Positions 43,848-58,320 of a stretch of 64,000 bases of DNA are shown one piece after another. This stretch comes from Haliclystus octoradiatus (taxonomy: Eukaryota > Cnidaria > Staurozoa > Stauromedusae > Haliclystidae): NCBI GenBank assembly GCA_916610825.1, contig OU744451.1, positions 23,944,349-24,008,348 on the forward strand, in the 5' to 3' direction. Position 1 is the first letter of the stretch; every line of letters starts with the position of its first letter. The position numbers and the translations under genes were made by a program. The notes under the pieces are model-generated. The model saw only the letters and a list, made by a program, of their open reading frames with translations, did not search any database and was not told the DNA's origin.

Positions 43848-46800
43848 ATGAAGGGTTATCTAACTTCACTATTAGCAACAAGTGGATTGCTGTACATTGC
43901 TTACAGTGTTAAGTCATCATTTGCGGTTATTCCCCCATTACCATTTTGTCAATCACTTCAAGGAGGTAATCATGGACCATTGTTCTATTTCCAAAATATG
44001 GCAGATCCAATGGCCGTTGAACTACAGAAACGTTTCGAAATGAATAGATATTACTGTTCTCTATTTTGCTCCATTCATCAACAATGTAATGCGATTTACT
44101 ACAGACCAAATAATATAGTGAATAACTGTATTCTGTTAAGTGTGGAAGAAGATATGGATCTCAAAAACAGACTCATCATGAAATCTGATTTGGACATGTT
44201 TGTTTTTGTGAAGGTGAGTTGCACTTGATAATGTATATAGATGTTCATTAACAGATGTCCGTTAGGATTTAGCAACAAAGATGGCTAGTTTCTCAGGTAA
44301 GAAATTTTAACAATTCTGTGAGTAACAATTCGGCAAGTAACTCGGGTGATGGAGTGACAAATGAGGATAATAACTTGAGCTTTCGTTTGCAGACACCTAT
44401 TTTCCTCTGATTTGATATTTGAAACATTCAATATTTGGAATTCCCAAACATGTTTGTTCATACAGAGAATTCCATCTATACTGACCTATAAATGTCGAAG
44501 TCGGTGTATATATATGTATGTTTGTATATATGTTGTATGTATGTATGTATGTCAAGAGCAGTTTCTCCGTCAATTGTTGTTCGACCGCTTTGAAAACAAA
44601 TCATTGAAATCAGTATCACCTAAGTATATTATGAAGGCTTCCATTTATTAGATTTTGCTTTATGCTCCTCGCATCGAAAGAAAATCTTTCTTTCTCTTGT
44701 GTTTTAGCTTTGCATTGCGACAAAAGACGCAATTTTCGAATCTCATCTTTCACACGCATGATTAATCTTCTGATAAATCTCTTTTAGGTTTTACGTTTGA
44801 TATCAAATTTTACCTGGAGTCACGCAATTCAAAAACATATCAACATAATAATTATATTGAATAGAATTGAAGCATTTACTATGTTCACCTTAAGTTTTTT
44901 CTGGGAATCAGATTTTTCATATGTTTACAATCCAGCAAAACAGCTTTTGCTGTTTTTGATCTCTAAATAATTTTGGCTTGGTGTTCTGTTTTGAATAGCA
45001 ACAATATACACTTTCTCAAAAATGTATAGCTACGGTGAAACAAAACCCCCCACAAAACCAGCCCAGATTGACCTCTCAGCAACACGGGAGTTTTATAATT
45101 ATGTTCATAAAGCTATTCAAAGTACTTTTATTTCAAGTGACAATATCTTGATTTTTTGTTGAATACTGTGACTTCTTGAGAGATATTTTGATGAGCACGC
45201 AGTGAAGAACACATGACGTGGTAATTCAGCCAAGGTGTTTATGATCTTAAAGACCATACAAATATTAAGCTCTTACTGACGATATTCAAAAGTGACATAA
45301 GACAAAGTTTTTCAACGCTATCAAGTTATACAATAGTTATTATATCAATATTTGCTTTTCTACAAATCTGCTGAAGATGAGACTTGAAATTGCATGTTTT
45401 TTACATAACGGCTTATTTTGATCCTATGTGTGTTAGCCATTATGTACGCTGAAGATCGTCACGTATTTTGATGATGTCTGAACAATTGGATCAACACTCT
45501 CTGCAAGTCTATGATGCAAACCAACCCAGCACGATAATTATTTTCAGCAAATAAAAACACTAACAATATGATTTTCTCATCGGACATTGTTTCAAGGAAT
45601 ATAAATACAACAATAATAGAATTAGTTAAAAGTTACATTATATTAAGTGTATTCAACTTTGTGCATACAAGCAGCCGTTCGTACACCAAAATTATAAATC
45701 TTTCACCCTTTAACTTAATGATCTGTTGTCACATGTTTGCCAACGGTCATCTGGATGCAGTGATTTTCTTACCGGGTAGGCATTCAAATTACACCGTACC
45801 AAAGTAATAGAATATGTCAGGGTTTATCTGGCACAGCAAAATCCACTCTGCTACGAATGAGAGGTAAAAATTGACTTAGTACGAGTTATCGAACGCACGA
45901 TGATTCGATCGACGGATTCGTCAGAGCTCTGCCAGTGTATTCCAACAGTCAATCCAGTATTATTTGTAATCTGACGGCGCAATGTATTTACCCGAAACGA
46001 TTTCTATCCGGTATAATGGAGTTCCCACCCCATCCTAAACCAAACAAAGCATACCGGATGATATTAATTAACTTGATTGGGATCATTTTCCTTACTGTAT
46101 TATAGTCATGACCAGATTTGAGTATTTTCAACTTGTTTGACTGTCACATTTTATCAATCTTGTAGTATTTCTGTAATCAATTGTTATTATTATTCTTTTT
46201 ATCAAGGCGAAATGCTACTATGGACCTGTTGGTAAGTGACAGAGCCTCAAGTAAAGTATGTAATATAATCTTTATTTAAAAAAGATATGACCAATTAGCA
46301 AAAGTGTTGTCTCAATTAGAGATAATTCGTTTTATCAATTTACCTAAGAATGGAAACGATGAGAATTTTCATCAGTGCAAGTAGCTATTTAATCATCATT
46401 TTGCAATAGTAACAAAATAAAATTCCTAAGATTGTAAATCATTTCTGATCGCATAGCGTTCAAATGGAAAAGCATTCACACAAGTTGGGAAAAAATGATT
46501 GTGCCAGATTATACTTTTATCCGACATTATTTGTAATTAGTTTCATGACACTGAAGGTGACTTCATCAATTGTGTCTATATAAGATAAAAACTTCTATGG
46601 ACGAGCTTGAGGGCTGGACTCTGATTCTTACTGGCCTCAAACCAGATATCATGAAATTCAGTGTCCTTTCAATTATTTAGATAATTTGAATAGAAGAACT
46701 CGTATGCTCTCAGAATTTATATGCGAAAATTAATTTCAGGTTTTTCTTATATAGTTCATGGCTCCTGGGGTGCTTGGACACTGTCAGCACCGTGTAGTGT

Positions 46801-48803
46801 CACATGTGCCACAGGATTTACCAGGCACTTAAGAGAATGCGATCAACCGTTGCCTAGCAACGGGGGAAGACCTTGCGATGGAGATGCAACAAAGACTGTT
46901 TCCTGCACATTGCCACCGTGTCCAAGTATGTATAACATATGAATACACTATAATGTAGTAATTTTATATTATATGCAAATCCTTCTTCATTTCATTCGTG
47001 ATTCACTTCCGATATAAGAGCTGATAGGCTTATCCTATATTAAAATATTATATATTTACAAATTGTCCAGGACTGAGGGAAATATGCAATGAAAAACTTA
47101 TCAAAGTTCCGTTTTCCTTGGTTAAAGTCAAATTGATTGGGTAATAGAATATTTGCTTCATTACTTATGAAGCTGTCCCACTATAGCTACATATTTCAAT
47201 TCATGTTTTGATCTAATGGCAACAACGATAATATAGCAATGTATAATATAATAAAATATAATATATTAGAACATATCGAGGATCTGCTACGATTTGTTCT
47301 TGCAATTTGATTGGTTAACGCCAATAACGCCATTTCACCATAGCCGAGCTTGACCCCGTCGATTTCAAGAAATTTATGAAATTACCAAACAACCGATAAT
47401 TATTTAAATATGGCAGTATAAACTGGCAAGTAATAAAAGGTAAAAAGCAAATACAGTGAATATTTGTAGAGTCATATACAATTTCATTGAGTTACTGTTT
47501 CATGCAGTTTCTCAATTATTCAAAATAAATCAAATGGCTCTGGGTGAAATATCTGAGTTAGTAAACAGACATTTTTAAAGTGTATAGAAATATTTTGCAC
47601 AAATTAACAATTCAAAAACAATTTCCAAAACATTACATAACATAACTGCATTTCATTAATACATCCCCTCATCCTTCTTTGGCCATTTTTTTCAAGTTCC
47701 TAGATATAAGTATAAGCACTAAATTCCTCGCATAGAAAGGAAAGCTTTCGATAAACTATCAAAACCAAAACCTAGGCTAAACAAATTCAACCGCTGAAAT
47801 TTCAAATAATTAAACCATTTCTCCAAATGAAAGTTAGCAACATTAGATGATCAGTTAGCCAAAAAGTTATCATAAATTCAATAATCTGCTCTTTTAAATA
47901 GGCAATTAGCAAACATTTAGACAATAAATCTTTCTTAGTTTCATTTCTTTCTTCGGGTTCACGGCTTTTTACGAAATTCTTCAAATTATAGGTAAGAAAC
48001 ATTTTCTTTCCTTTTCAAGTTTTTCCAGTCAGTTTTCCATAATGAATAACACACATAAGAACATAGAAAATATTGTTTAAAGATAAGAATCCATGACTAT
48101 GTAAGAAAACGATGTTAAGCATCCATTCTTTTAATTTCAAGAAGAGAAATATAAATTTCCCGATATCAATTTTTCCTCGCAGCTTTTAGTTGATTTAAAA
48201 AAGAGAAGTGTACAGCTCTCGACTCAGCATTCTTCCTGTGACGTCACAAAAATAGGAGAATTGCATACTTAATGGGTTGTGAAGATCAGAAAATGCTCTG
48301 AAAAATCGTCCCCAACAGTCACAAATCGGGGCTGGCTATTTTTTAAATCAAATAGTTCATACTTTCCGTGAACTATGCTCTGATAGCACCACGAGAGGCA
48401 CGTAAGGAGAAAACAAGATGGCATCAGAAAATTACGAGCCGCCTCGGCGAGTAATTTTCGCTTACGTGTCTGTGTAACATTATCAGTACAGCAGTCATTT
48501 TCTTATTTATGTTCCTCGTGGGACATAATTTTATAGCTGTTTCACTTCATAGATTGTTATCTTGTAGGTCTGCGTCTTAGCTGTTTGCTGTACCTTTGCT
48601 CAATTAATTGATCATTTTTTTATTCATTAGTCAATGGGAGATGGAGTGGGTGGAGGGACACTAGACCATGCGGACCTGGTGGTGGATGTACAAGCTCATG
48701 TGCGTATTGTATTGAAAGAACAAGATATTGTGATAACCCAGCCCCACAATATGGAGGAGCAGGATGTAGTGGCAGTGCTGGACCAACTTGGTCTTGTTGC
48801 TGA
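43848..48803 (+). CDS. Secreted PAN-like / TSP1 / TSP1 protein (unit B)
   Basis: Exons 43848-44213, 46207-46231, 46740-46925 and 48631-48803; every splice border and every residue read is the same as in unit A (249 residues). The few differences from A fall in introns, for example at ~45180, ~46015, ~46115 and ~47950. Two identical expressed copies would raise dosage rather than add a new function. AATAAA follows at 49002. Confidence 0.8.
47068..47240 (+). repeat. Dispersed LINE-like repeat copy 1 (unit B)
   Basis: Same as 23740-23912; the partner copy is at 49727-49896. Confidence 0.6.
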
Positions 48804-49102
48804 ACGTGGGTTATTACTTTACATACAAAGGACAACATCTAAACCTATTGATCATAATCAATTTCTATCAAATATCTTAATTATTAGGGTCTACATACAT
48901 GAAATTCTATTGCACCTAGAATAGGGTAGCACTATCTTTGAAATTATTTATTGCAGTTTTACTTATATTGGAAATTCCTAAATATCCTGAAATTAAACAT
49001 TAATAAATAAAATGAGTCAACTAAGAGACATACTGTTCTCGCTACTCCGAGTTTCACGCCATACGGCGATCATCAAATAAGTATAAGTATATGTATATAT
49101 TT

Positions 49103-49417
49103 CCCCCGGGGGAGGGTAACTCCGGCTCTTCAGGGACGGGAGGGTGCCACATTGGAAAAAGGTGAAGTACCCAAAAAGTTCCAAAACTTCTGTTGATGCT
49201 ACCCAAAAAGTTCTAGCAGGTTGATTGATTTCAAGTAAATATGCAAAATTGATACAAAAATTTTTCAAAAAATTCTTGAAAAAGTCAAAAATAGGATACC
49301 CAAAAGCTCCAAAATTTGAAATCTCATACCCAAAAATTTTTTTCTCTGCTGGAATGGACCCAAAAAAAGTGGCACGTCCCCGTATAGCCATCACAGTGGA
49401 GTTACCCCCCCCCCGGG
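49103..49417. mobile_element. GC-tipped MITE with 6-bp target duplication (unit B)
   Basis: Same insertion as 25775-26088, with ATATTT on both sides and one extra C in the right tip; the half hairpin MITE precedes it at 49004-49102. Confidence 0.8.
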
Positions 49418-49896
49418 ATATTTGCCTGATAATCGCTATACTGATCGTCAATTGTTAGAAAGGCTGGAATTAGAGCAAAGATGATCCATCGTGTTTTCCG
49501 TTCCTGTGATTTTGATTTTCAAAAATTTCAAAACAGATGTTGTACGTTGTTGTGAATTGTGAAGTTAGAGAATAACTTAGTGGATATTTAAGTTAATAAT
49601 CGAAACCAGTACTTATTGTTATTGATACTTTATTATTATCTAATGTTGTGAGAAAGAATTTGTTAATAAAGAGATTAAAGTTTAACATAACTGCGTCTTC
49701 GAATTTATTTATCCACTAATACCTATTGCAAAACAGAGGGCAATATGCATAGAAAAACTTATCAAAGCTCCTTTTCCCTTAGTTAAAGTCAAACTGTTTG
49801 GGTAATAGAATATTTGCTTCATTTCTTATGAAGCTGTCCCCCTATATCTCCATATTTCAATTCATGTTTTGATCTAATGGTAACAACGATAACATA

Positions 49897-50019
49897 ACCT
49901 TTGTACGCCTTATTCTCGAGTATGGATCACAAATTTGGTCATCATCCCGTTCTTAAGATATCGACTTAATTGAGGCTACAGCGCCGATTCATGAAACGTA
50001 TTTTACATATTTTACATGT
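49897..50019 (+). mobile_element. LINE reverse transcriptase fragment (unit B)
   Basis: Same LEYGSQIWSS / RFMKRILHIL remnant as 26568-26690, preceded by the LINE-like repeat at 49727-49896. Confidence 0.7.
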
Positions 50020-50359
50020 CTGTGAAGTTAGACGCATATTCGTCTGGACGAATATTCAAATAGACCTATATTGGAGCGCGTTAAATAACGCTTCGCACAA
50101 ATGATGTGAGCACAACAGACTTATTAATGGGAGATTTACGAAGTTAAGGAACAATATAAACTACAAAAAATATATAATAAAGTCGATAAAGGCAATATGA
50201 ATTATTTTAAAGAAAATAAATTATCAAAACATACAAAATTGCACCAAAAAATTGAATTATTCATTTGAACGCAGATAAACGCATGACTGATCGAATTAAT
50301 CACGGATGTTTAGACAAAGATTAATCATGGATTAACATTGTTTAGTATTGGAAATCAAA

Positions 50360-51555
50360 CAGACGAATATTCAAATTATCACGGGTTTGATCTAAACTTT
50401 GGACGAATATTCAAATTAACAGTGTTTCGTATGGAGTATAAAAATAGACGCATATTCAATTTATCACGGGTTTGATCTAAACTTTGGACGAATATTCAAA
50501 TTAACAGTGTTTCGTATGGAATATAAAAACAGACGCATATTCAAACTATCACGGGTTTGATCTAAGCTTTGGACAAATATTCAAATTAACAGTGTTTCGT
50601 ATGGAATATAAAGACGGACGCATATTCAAATTATCACGGGTTAAATAATTGACAGTTTTTTTAACCATGAATATGATGAATATAAGTTTGGATTTTCCCA
50701 AAGCCAACCGTTTTTTCAGAAATAACAGTTTCACTCATATTTTCTTTTAGAATTTCAGCTGGATTAGAGTTATATAATTCAAGGAAAGTTGTGATGATAT
50801 TGTGTGCATCATTCGTATTATTGAGCAGTAAATCACTGCATGTTAGAGGATGTGTTACACAGTCAACGGATGTTTCTTTAACTTCGTGTTACCATGCGTG
50901 ATCTCCTGATATTTCGGTCCAGGATAATTTGTATATGCAATTATATTCGCTTGTCAATTTACGTGCTAGAGCTTCGTTAGGAAATAGTTAACAGTAAAAC
51001 AGACAAGAAATCTCTGTTTAGTGACCGGTAATTCCTCCATAAACCGCTCTATTTCAGCACGGGACTCTATCTCCCTGGATCGCTTTTGCTTCTCTGCTTC
51101 GTCTTTTAATAGTATATAATTTCGTTAAAAAATAGGATAGAATCAATGTTATAATATAAATGACAGGGATTACACACAGAGGAGAGGGGATGCCGATATT
51201 GATTTGTTATGATTTGTTGATATCGATACTGTTAATTTGAATATTCGTCTAAAGTTTAGATCAAACCCGTGATAATTTGAATACGGAGTATGCGTCTGTT
51301 TTTATATTCCATACAAAACACTGTTAATTTGAATATTTGTCCAAAGTTTAGATCAAACCCGTGATAATTTGAATACGCGTCTGTTTTTATATTCCATACG
51401 AAACACTGTTAATTTGAATATTCGTCCAAAGTTTAGATCACATACGTGATAATTTAAATATTTGTCCAAAGTTTAGATCACACCCATGATAAGTTGAATA
51501 TGCGTCTGTATTTATATTCCATACGAAACACTGTTAATTTGAATATTCGTCCAAA
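50360..51555. mobile_element. Foldback element with 85-bp subterminal repeats (unit B)
   Basis: Left arm 50360-50639, right arm 51227-51555, core between; no difference from unit A was seen. Confidence 0.7.
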
Positions 51556-53161
51556 GAATGTCAAAGATATTGTGATATTCTGTTTCTACACATGTAAATA
51601 ATGCCATCATCGACTCTCAATAACTGAACTATTGTGTACAAGGAAATAATTTAGCTACTATACTTAATTAAATATGTAAATCATATCTAAATGTGTAAGT
51701 ATCTTATATTATCTTTGATGAATTAGAATTTTGATATTTGTGTTACTTATGGAGAATGCTGTAGCCTCATTAGTGTGTTTGTATATAGGGTTAACAACGT
51801 AATCATTAATTAAATATTGTATTGGTTGACACGTTTTCCCCATGCAAGACTACCAATTGATGATAATAAATAGACATGACGGCTCTACAACATGCATCGC
51901 ATGTAATTGACTGTATTCTAATTTGTCGAAGATTCCCTTTAGTCTAATCCGTATTTAGGTTATACGAAAAGGAGCAATCGTCTCTTCTCGAATTGAGAAG
52001 ATATAACATTGATCAACTATACTAAAATTCTACAAATATCAGGATAAGAACTTAACACAGTCACACACACAAAATATATCATATGATGATTGTCCAAAGT
52101 CTTTGAGGATCTTGCTAAATCACTTTGCTAAATCACTTTCTTGTGGCGTTGTTATTTACATTTCTGCTAAAATTCAAAGTTCGTAATTTTATGCATTGTT
52201 TATTATTCTATGCTTCATTTCGACTCTTTGTCTCGCGCAACTTAAATTTTACCTAAATGCACCAAACGGTTGACCATCAATCTTTATGTTGAATCCCTCA
52301 ATCAATGTCAATAAGTAAGATCAATTAGTTCATGTTACAAGAATAAAATTTACAAAAGCATAATGTAGGCTACTACCCGATAGAGATAGATATCCAACCA
52401 ACCAAGCATCTATGTCAGGGCTCATCAACGGATATACACAAAAATTAGACATCTACCTGGTAAATGTTAATATAAGGGTCATACTTTGAACAACATCTTC
52501 TGGTGGTCTGATATTACTGCGTGGAGTTGAGGGCCGTTATGGAATGGGGTTAATATTACTGCTCCCTCGTTTTTCTGTTTGAAACTATCATGCTACTATT
52601 CTATCATAAAACCACGGTGGACCATAAATCAGAAATTCGCAGTTACCACGTTCGCAATAGCTGTTAAACATGTTAAGCTATACTATGGTGGAACACTTTA
52701 TCAGAAGACATTTGATTTGATTTAGCTCTTTAACAGTCTACACACACTAGGCAGCCAGACTAGGCACATAGATCTATATGGCTCTACAGCTTAGTTAATC
52801 ATGCACTACACTATTTATACACTTCGTACAAAGCTATATGTAAGTGGAGGCCAGGAAATTTATTTTATTCACCTTTCAATGTTAACTTAAGTTGACAAAA
52901 TATATCACATTATAATATAGACAGTGACTCACTAGGCGAGCTATCATTATTGGGCCTAGTTGATTGAGAATTCCTTAGAACTTACTTTTTAATGTCAGGC
53001 TATTTGTCTAATCGTGTTTTGAATCAAAACCTTGTGATATTGAAATCTAACTATTAAAAGCTGAGTTAGGTTACACTTTATTGTATGTTAATTCTTCAAA
53101 CATCTTCTCTTACCCTGTCCGATTTTCAGGCTACATAAAAAGGAGCCAACGTCTCTTGATA
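51556..53161. other. AT-rich stretch of unit B
   Basis: Copy of 28227-29832. One change seen near 51982 (CAATCGTCTCTTC versus CAATCGTATCTTC), in the decayed ORF relative. Confidence 0.4.
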
Positions 53162-53416
53162 ATGATTAAGTTAGTCTACATTTTCAGCTCATTATATTGG
53201 GCTATAGATCTATATATCAACAGCGTTGACGAGCAAAGAAAACATCAATTATACTGGAATTCTACGATGAGCAGGATAAGAACTTCATTTCTACACAAAA
53301 TATATTATATGACGATTGTCGAAAGTCTTGACGTTGAATCTTCAATCTCATCAATTTCCGACAAGACCGCCATTTTTTCTGGCCATAAGAAATCTCAAAG
53401 TCAAGTCAAAATTTGA
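53162..53416 (+). CDS. Short ORF of unknown function with a hydrophobic start (unit B)
   Basis: Identical to 29833-30087 (84 residues, MIKLVYIFSSLYW start). Same caveats. Confidence 0.3.
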   Translation: MIKLVYIFSSLYWAIDLYINSVDEQRKHQLYWNSTMSRIRTSFLHKIYYMTIVESLDVESSISSISDKTAIFSGHKKSQSQVKI

Positions 53417-54397
53417 AATTCAAATCAAAACGAAGTAAAGTGCGAGATGTTTTCAGATGTGGCCAAAATTATCAGACGGGACAGGGTTCTACTGCGCATG
53501 ACGCCCTGCAGCCTGTTGAATATTCTGCTTACCATTTCTGTTGGATATTAATCTTAATGTCACGTTTATCTTATATAACTCTATGTGTCATAAATATAGA
53601 CATATGAAAGTTTGACCCTACCTCTGTGGTAATCTTACACGTTCATAATGGTATCAATTATGTGTTGCACAAATCAGGTTTTTATTGAAATAGAATATCC
53701 TGGAAAGAATCAGGTTCGTCCTGTCTATCCATTGTAGTATGTTACAGTATATATATCAATTAAAATATACACGGCATTTATATATACCTTTAAATTCAAC
53801 TCTTAAAATAATATCTATTTTTTTGAGATTATTCGGTTGTCGTTTATGCTTTGTTGTAAATTTGAGTAGGTATATACATAGAATAGTCAACATAGTTACC
53901 ACCCTACTGCCCCCTTTCATAACACCTTCCATCGTCACAAATTATATGGAAAATAAGTGGATAATAAAATCTGAAAATATCTGATCAATTTTAAAAAAGC
54001 TGATCATTTTGATTGGTGTCTTCTTTCGTACTACCACTATTTCAATATCTCTTGCATATTAATAATCTCATCTCACACTGAGAAGCCAGGAGGAATAGAA
54101 TTATCAAAACAAAATACCTTTTGCATAAAATCTGATTAATAACAGATAACTTATTTACAATAATACAACTCGTGATTTGATTTGAATGAAGCATGAGTTA
54201 ATTGAATTTACCTCATTCAGCAGGGAAGATATCTAAAACATCTTTCTTTTACCTGTTTACTCTGCATTCTTATAATTTCTCCTATAACTTTTTTCAAATA
54301 CTGTAGCGTGTTTCACTGAAGAGGTCAAAAACACTTGAGACACTGATAAGGCCAAAAACACTTGTCTAGAGGCTAGTGATTTCTTAAAGTCTCTTTC
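53417..54397. other. AT-rich end of unit B
   Basis: Copy of 30088-31068; nothing recognised. Confidence 0.4.
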
Positions 54398-54544
54398 ATG
54401 TCTCATTACGCATGCAGCGTGTTTGTATCAGAGTACATAAAACGGCTATTTGTGAACTATAATCCATGTTACGTTAATTCTGCAGGCGATGAAAAGGACA
54501 TAGTTATATGGGACACATTGCGTGAAACGTTGTACTTGCGATAA
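54398..54544 (+). other. 48-codon ORF spanning the B/C junction
   Basis: Identical to the junction ORF at 31069-31215. Both junctions therefore have the same sequence, as expected if one junction was itself copied. Confidence 0.25.
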
Positions 54545-55365
54545 CATGGGCATGTTGACTATCATTCATCAGCCCTATACCTTGGGGGTAACTTTTGGTG
54601 TACGGGGACGTTCAAATATTTAAGGGTACCTTTTTCAAAATCTAGAAAAAAAGTTTTGAGGTATCATTTTGACACATTTCAATTTTTTCATTCTGCAAAA
54701 CAAATTTTGCCTTTGAATTTTTTATCTTTTCATTTGTTTTGGTTGAGTCTTTCATTCATAAAAATATATTTGGGTTATCTTTTTCATCATGTGAAAATTT
54801 TTATGGTCATTCTGCCAAAATTCCATTCGAATAACCCCGTCGAAGCACAGAAACATGGAAGTTACTCCATGTGCCCTATATAACACATGCCAAATTATAG
54901 AAAAGATAGACCTCAGTACGTCGTATATAAGCATGCAAAACTTGAGTCAAAATTGAAGTCACGAAAATTTTTTATGATTTATAAATGAGAGGTAAGAATA
55001 TGCAGCAGTTAAGTAAATATTGTCATAACATCAAAGGTCGCTGTGGAAATAATTGGTACAAAACTTGCTGAAACAATTGCACACATAAATGAAGAAGAGA
55101 AGAGAAATCATATTATGTGCAGATGTTTGCTATAAACATTTTATCAGTTGGCATTTTTTCAAACACGCGAACTAAACAATTTTATAACATGTATATTATG
55201 TAACCATCAACGCTGTTTCTGAGCATTTGGACAAATACAAAATGCTAAGAGATCTATTTAAATTAATCACTGCAGAAAGTTAGAAATATAGCTAATCTTA
55301 GATTAGATTGTGGCAAGAACACATATCATTCTATTTTTACTATTTTGGCAACTTACAATCAAAAT
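54545..55365. other. Upstream region of PLA2 gene 1, unit C
   Basis: As in B, with a private 5-bp insertion near 54850. No gene. Confidence 0.4.
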
Positions 55366-57173
55366 ATGGCATTTGTGTATCAATCATTGGCACTTATTAT
55401 ATTTTACTGTACTTTGAAATGCTGCATGTCAAATTATGATTGCTCCTACAACGCTATGAAAACAAGATCAAATGGTTGTTCGATTCCAGGAAAGTTGAAT
55501 GTACCGTATGTCAAAGTAATTTATCCTGCTTGTGTTAAACATGATATCTGTTACGATTGTGTAAGTATACTTTGTATAAATCCTGATATATCGATTTGAA
55601 GACTTTGAACACCTCCAAAATATATCCAATATCACCTACAAATGATATGCTGAGAATCTTTGATACACATTGAAGGCAAATAGAATCATCAACACGTGCA
55701 GTTTCAATTATAACTTCTTTAAAGTGGTTCTATCTCCAGCGCTAGACTTGATTGTATTGTTTTAATGGTTAAAGAAGGGAAATGGGTGCTTAACGCCCCT
55801 CTAAATTAAAACACAAAGTCAATGGAGAAAACAACTGCACTTGCAGGCACTTACATGAACGCCGGATTCCTGAGCATAAATACTTTGCAATTGGCTATCA
55901 TGTTAAAAAGCATAATCTATCTTATATAACTATTCTTTTCGTCCAAATAATGGGGATCATCTCAAAAAGGTCTGGTGTAAAATTGTCTTGTCACATTTTC
56001 TTGGACTCTACCGTGTGTTTTTTTGATTGGCGAAGAAGCAAAAAAGTAGTTGAGTGAAAGTGTCTGAGTGGAGTTTAAAATAGCAGTTACGCTCCAGCTA
56101 TTTAGAATGAAGGATTCTATAAACATCTTATTGAGTAACTATAATCCAAGCAAATAAGTCAAGGTAAATATAATTATCATCAAAATAATTAAGATTTATG
56201 CAAAGAAATTTCACACACGACCATTTTAAGATGACCCATATCATGTGGAAGAAAAAGGCCTGGAATAGGTTCAAGTGTAACATTTTTATTTATTTTTTTC
56301 TGGATTGACTAAAATTGTTATACCTAGCAATTCTTCATCATTTTCATACCAAAAGTATTCAAGATCAAAGTTCAAAAAGGCGTTAAAAAGATTTGAGTTT
56401 GCTCCATGCGGGTAATGGCCACATCCGACATAGCAACGAAAAACCTTTATAATAAGCTTCTTTTGAGTTACATGTCGATTTTATATTCCTCATTGATAAT
56501 GCTGGTTCCTAGGTAAAACGCGCGGAATAATTCCTTTGAATCTACTTTGTGTATCTCACCTCAGAACAATGAAAGTTTTAAACTCCGAAGAGGCTAATTC
56601 AAGTGGCTGCCATGAAACGTCGTGGATTGACATGACATAACTGGATATGACTTGGTGCGAATCTGCCAATCACGACTCGTGTTCATTTTGAGTGATTATT
56701 AAATAAGCATATACCATTTTTGAGATAATATTTACAGTTTTCTTGATCTAATATACCCGCAGTGTCTATATCTCCACTTTTTTTTATTCCTGTTCCCTAT
56801 GGACAATATAGCATATTGAGTTATATCTCCACTTCAAACAGTGACTATTTTGATATCATCTAAATTATTTGTTTAACCTTCACAGAAAAAAAATAAAGGA
56901 TGGAGTCGTTCTTCGTGTGATGCAGCTTTCCACAATGATATGAAAGCAATTTGTAGAAAAACATATTTAAAAGTTAACCGAAGAAGACATGGTTGGATGA
57001 ATGTTTTTAGTGGGAGAGTTGATTACACTGCTTGTCTCGCGTCTGCTAGGATTTATTACACCGCTGTTAAGGCAGCAGGATGGGCATTTCAAGATCCTGT
57101 ACCAAGGTTCTGTTATTATTCTTGTGTTCTGGACTTTGGTGAACCAAGCAAAACTTTGTCTGTTGGATTCTAA
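55366..57173 (+). CDS. Secreted phospholipase A2, conodipine/group XIV-like, gene 1 (unit C)
   Basis: Exons 55366-55560 and 56886-57173; same protein as unit B (L in PGKLNVPY, N in LKVNRRRHG), with signal peptide, His-Asp pair and ten cysteines intact. The downstream site occupied by the SINE in B is empty here (GATGCGCGTGTTTGATTTTG near 57258). Confidence 0.87.
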
Positions 57174-57641
57174 AGAATTACAATGTATCTTAATCTATAA
57201 ATAAAATAAATTAAAGATATCTATCATAAATAATTGAAAGCTATATGCGAATAAATGTGATGCGCGTGTTTGATTTTGTTGTAGATAAGAATTAGATTTT
57301 AATTAGTGTTTAATTAGGTTGGTTTTTTAAGGAGGTTGGAATAGTAGACACCATATTGAGAAAGAAATGACGCCAATCTCTATATTTTCAAAACAAGGAA
57401 TGTTTTGCGTATATTCGCTGTTCATGGTGTTGTTTCTGATTACGAAATAATTTCAATAAAAAAATAAATACAATGACTTGCATTGTTTACATACGTAGAT
57501 TTATATAGTGATTGATTTCAAAAGTAGACAAAGATCAATTGTTATATAGAAATCATAATAAACTTCTACGATAAATAAGCAATCATTTCGATCGATGATA
57601 TACACACGCCGGTATATACGACGAGCGCAGAATCAATAATA
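57174..57641. other. Spacer between PLA2 genes 1 and 2, unit C
   Basis: Shortest version of this spacer: no SINE and no 684-bp segment. AATAAA at 57200 ends gene 1. Confidence 0.55.
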
Positions 57642-57914
57642 ATGAATCAAATGTTAAGCTTAATATTATTATATTTATTAGCATGTTTAAGATGTATTCT
57701 GGCTTATGATTGTTCGTATAATGGTTACAAATCAAAGTGAGATGGTTGTACTACTCCTGGGTATGTTCATATGCCGTTTATGAAATCACTTGTACCGGCA
57801 TGTGTAAAACATGACATGTGTTACCATTGCGTAAGTATACCCGTTTGTTTTTTATAGGGAAATACTCTATGTTTCATAAGGTAGTGAATCCAACATTTAA
57901 ATTTTTTATATTAA

Positions 57915-58320
57915 GATAAAGAATTAATCAATTTCACTGCTCTTAAGTCTAAATCATCATGTTTGTTTTACGCAAAAGATGACTTGATATCAGGTAATAA
58001 TTCATCTGTGAAGACAAAGATACCGTTGTTTGCAATGGGAGATGTTGTATGGGGTAAAATCCATGGTCATCCATTGTTGCCTGGTAAAGTTGTATCCTCC
58101 ATATGCACAAACGAGACAATTTCAAATGATAGAGAACGACAATATATTCTTTTATATTCATTACTCTTAAAATTAATCCCATTCATTATCCAGAAGCAGT
58201 AAAATTATTTAATAGTAGGAACCTGACCTACTAAATCCAGAAGAAGTTGAAAGATATTATTTAGCTGTACAAGCAACGTTATTAAGGGTTTATAAATCAT
58301 TGAATTATAATGTAAAATAA
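57915..58320 (+). pseudogene. Decayed PWWP-domain fragment (unit C)
   Basis: Same as the unit B copy at 34963-35368. Confidence 0.6.

Larger units (their letters stand above)
31085..54413. repeat. Segmental tandem duplication, unit B (23,329 bp)
   Basis: A head-to-tail copy of unit A with the same gene order. Its PLA2 block is almost identical to that of unit C and clearly different from A; from about 18.3 kb of A onward it is almost identical to A. It alone carries the tRNA-derived SINE at 33938-34307. Confidence 0.95.

Noticed and set aside
31085-54413. Assembly artefact as sole explanation for unit B
   Set aside because: Unit-specific SINE with target duplication, the A-only 684-bp segment and private indels argue for real separate copies, although false haplotype duplication is not fully excluded.
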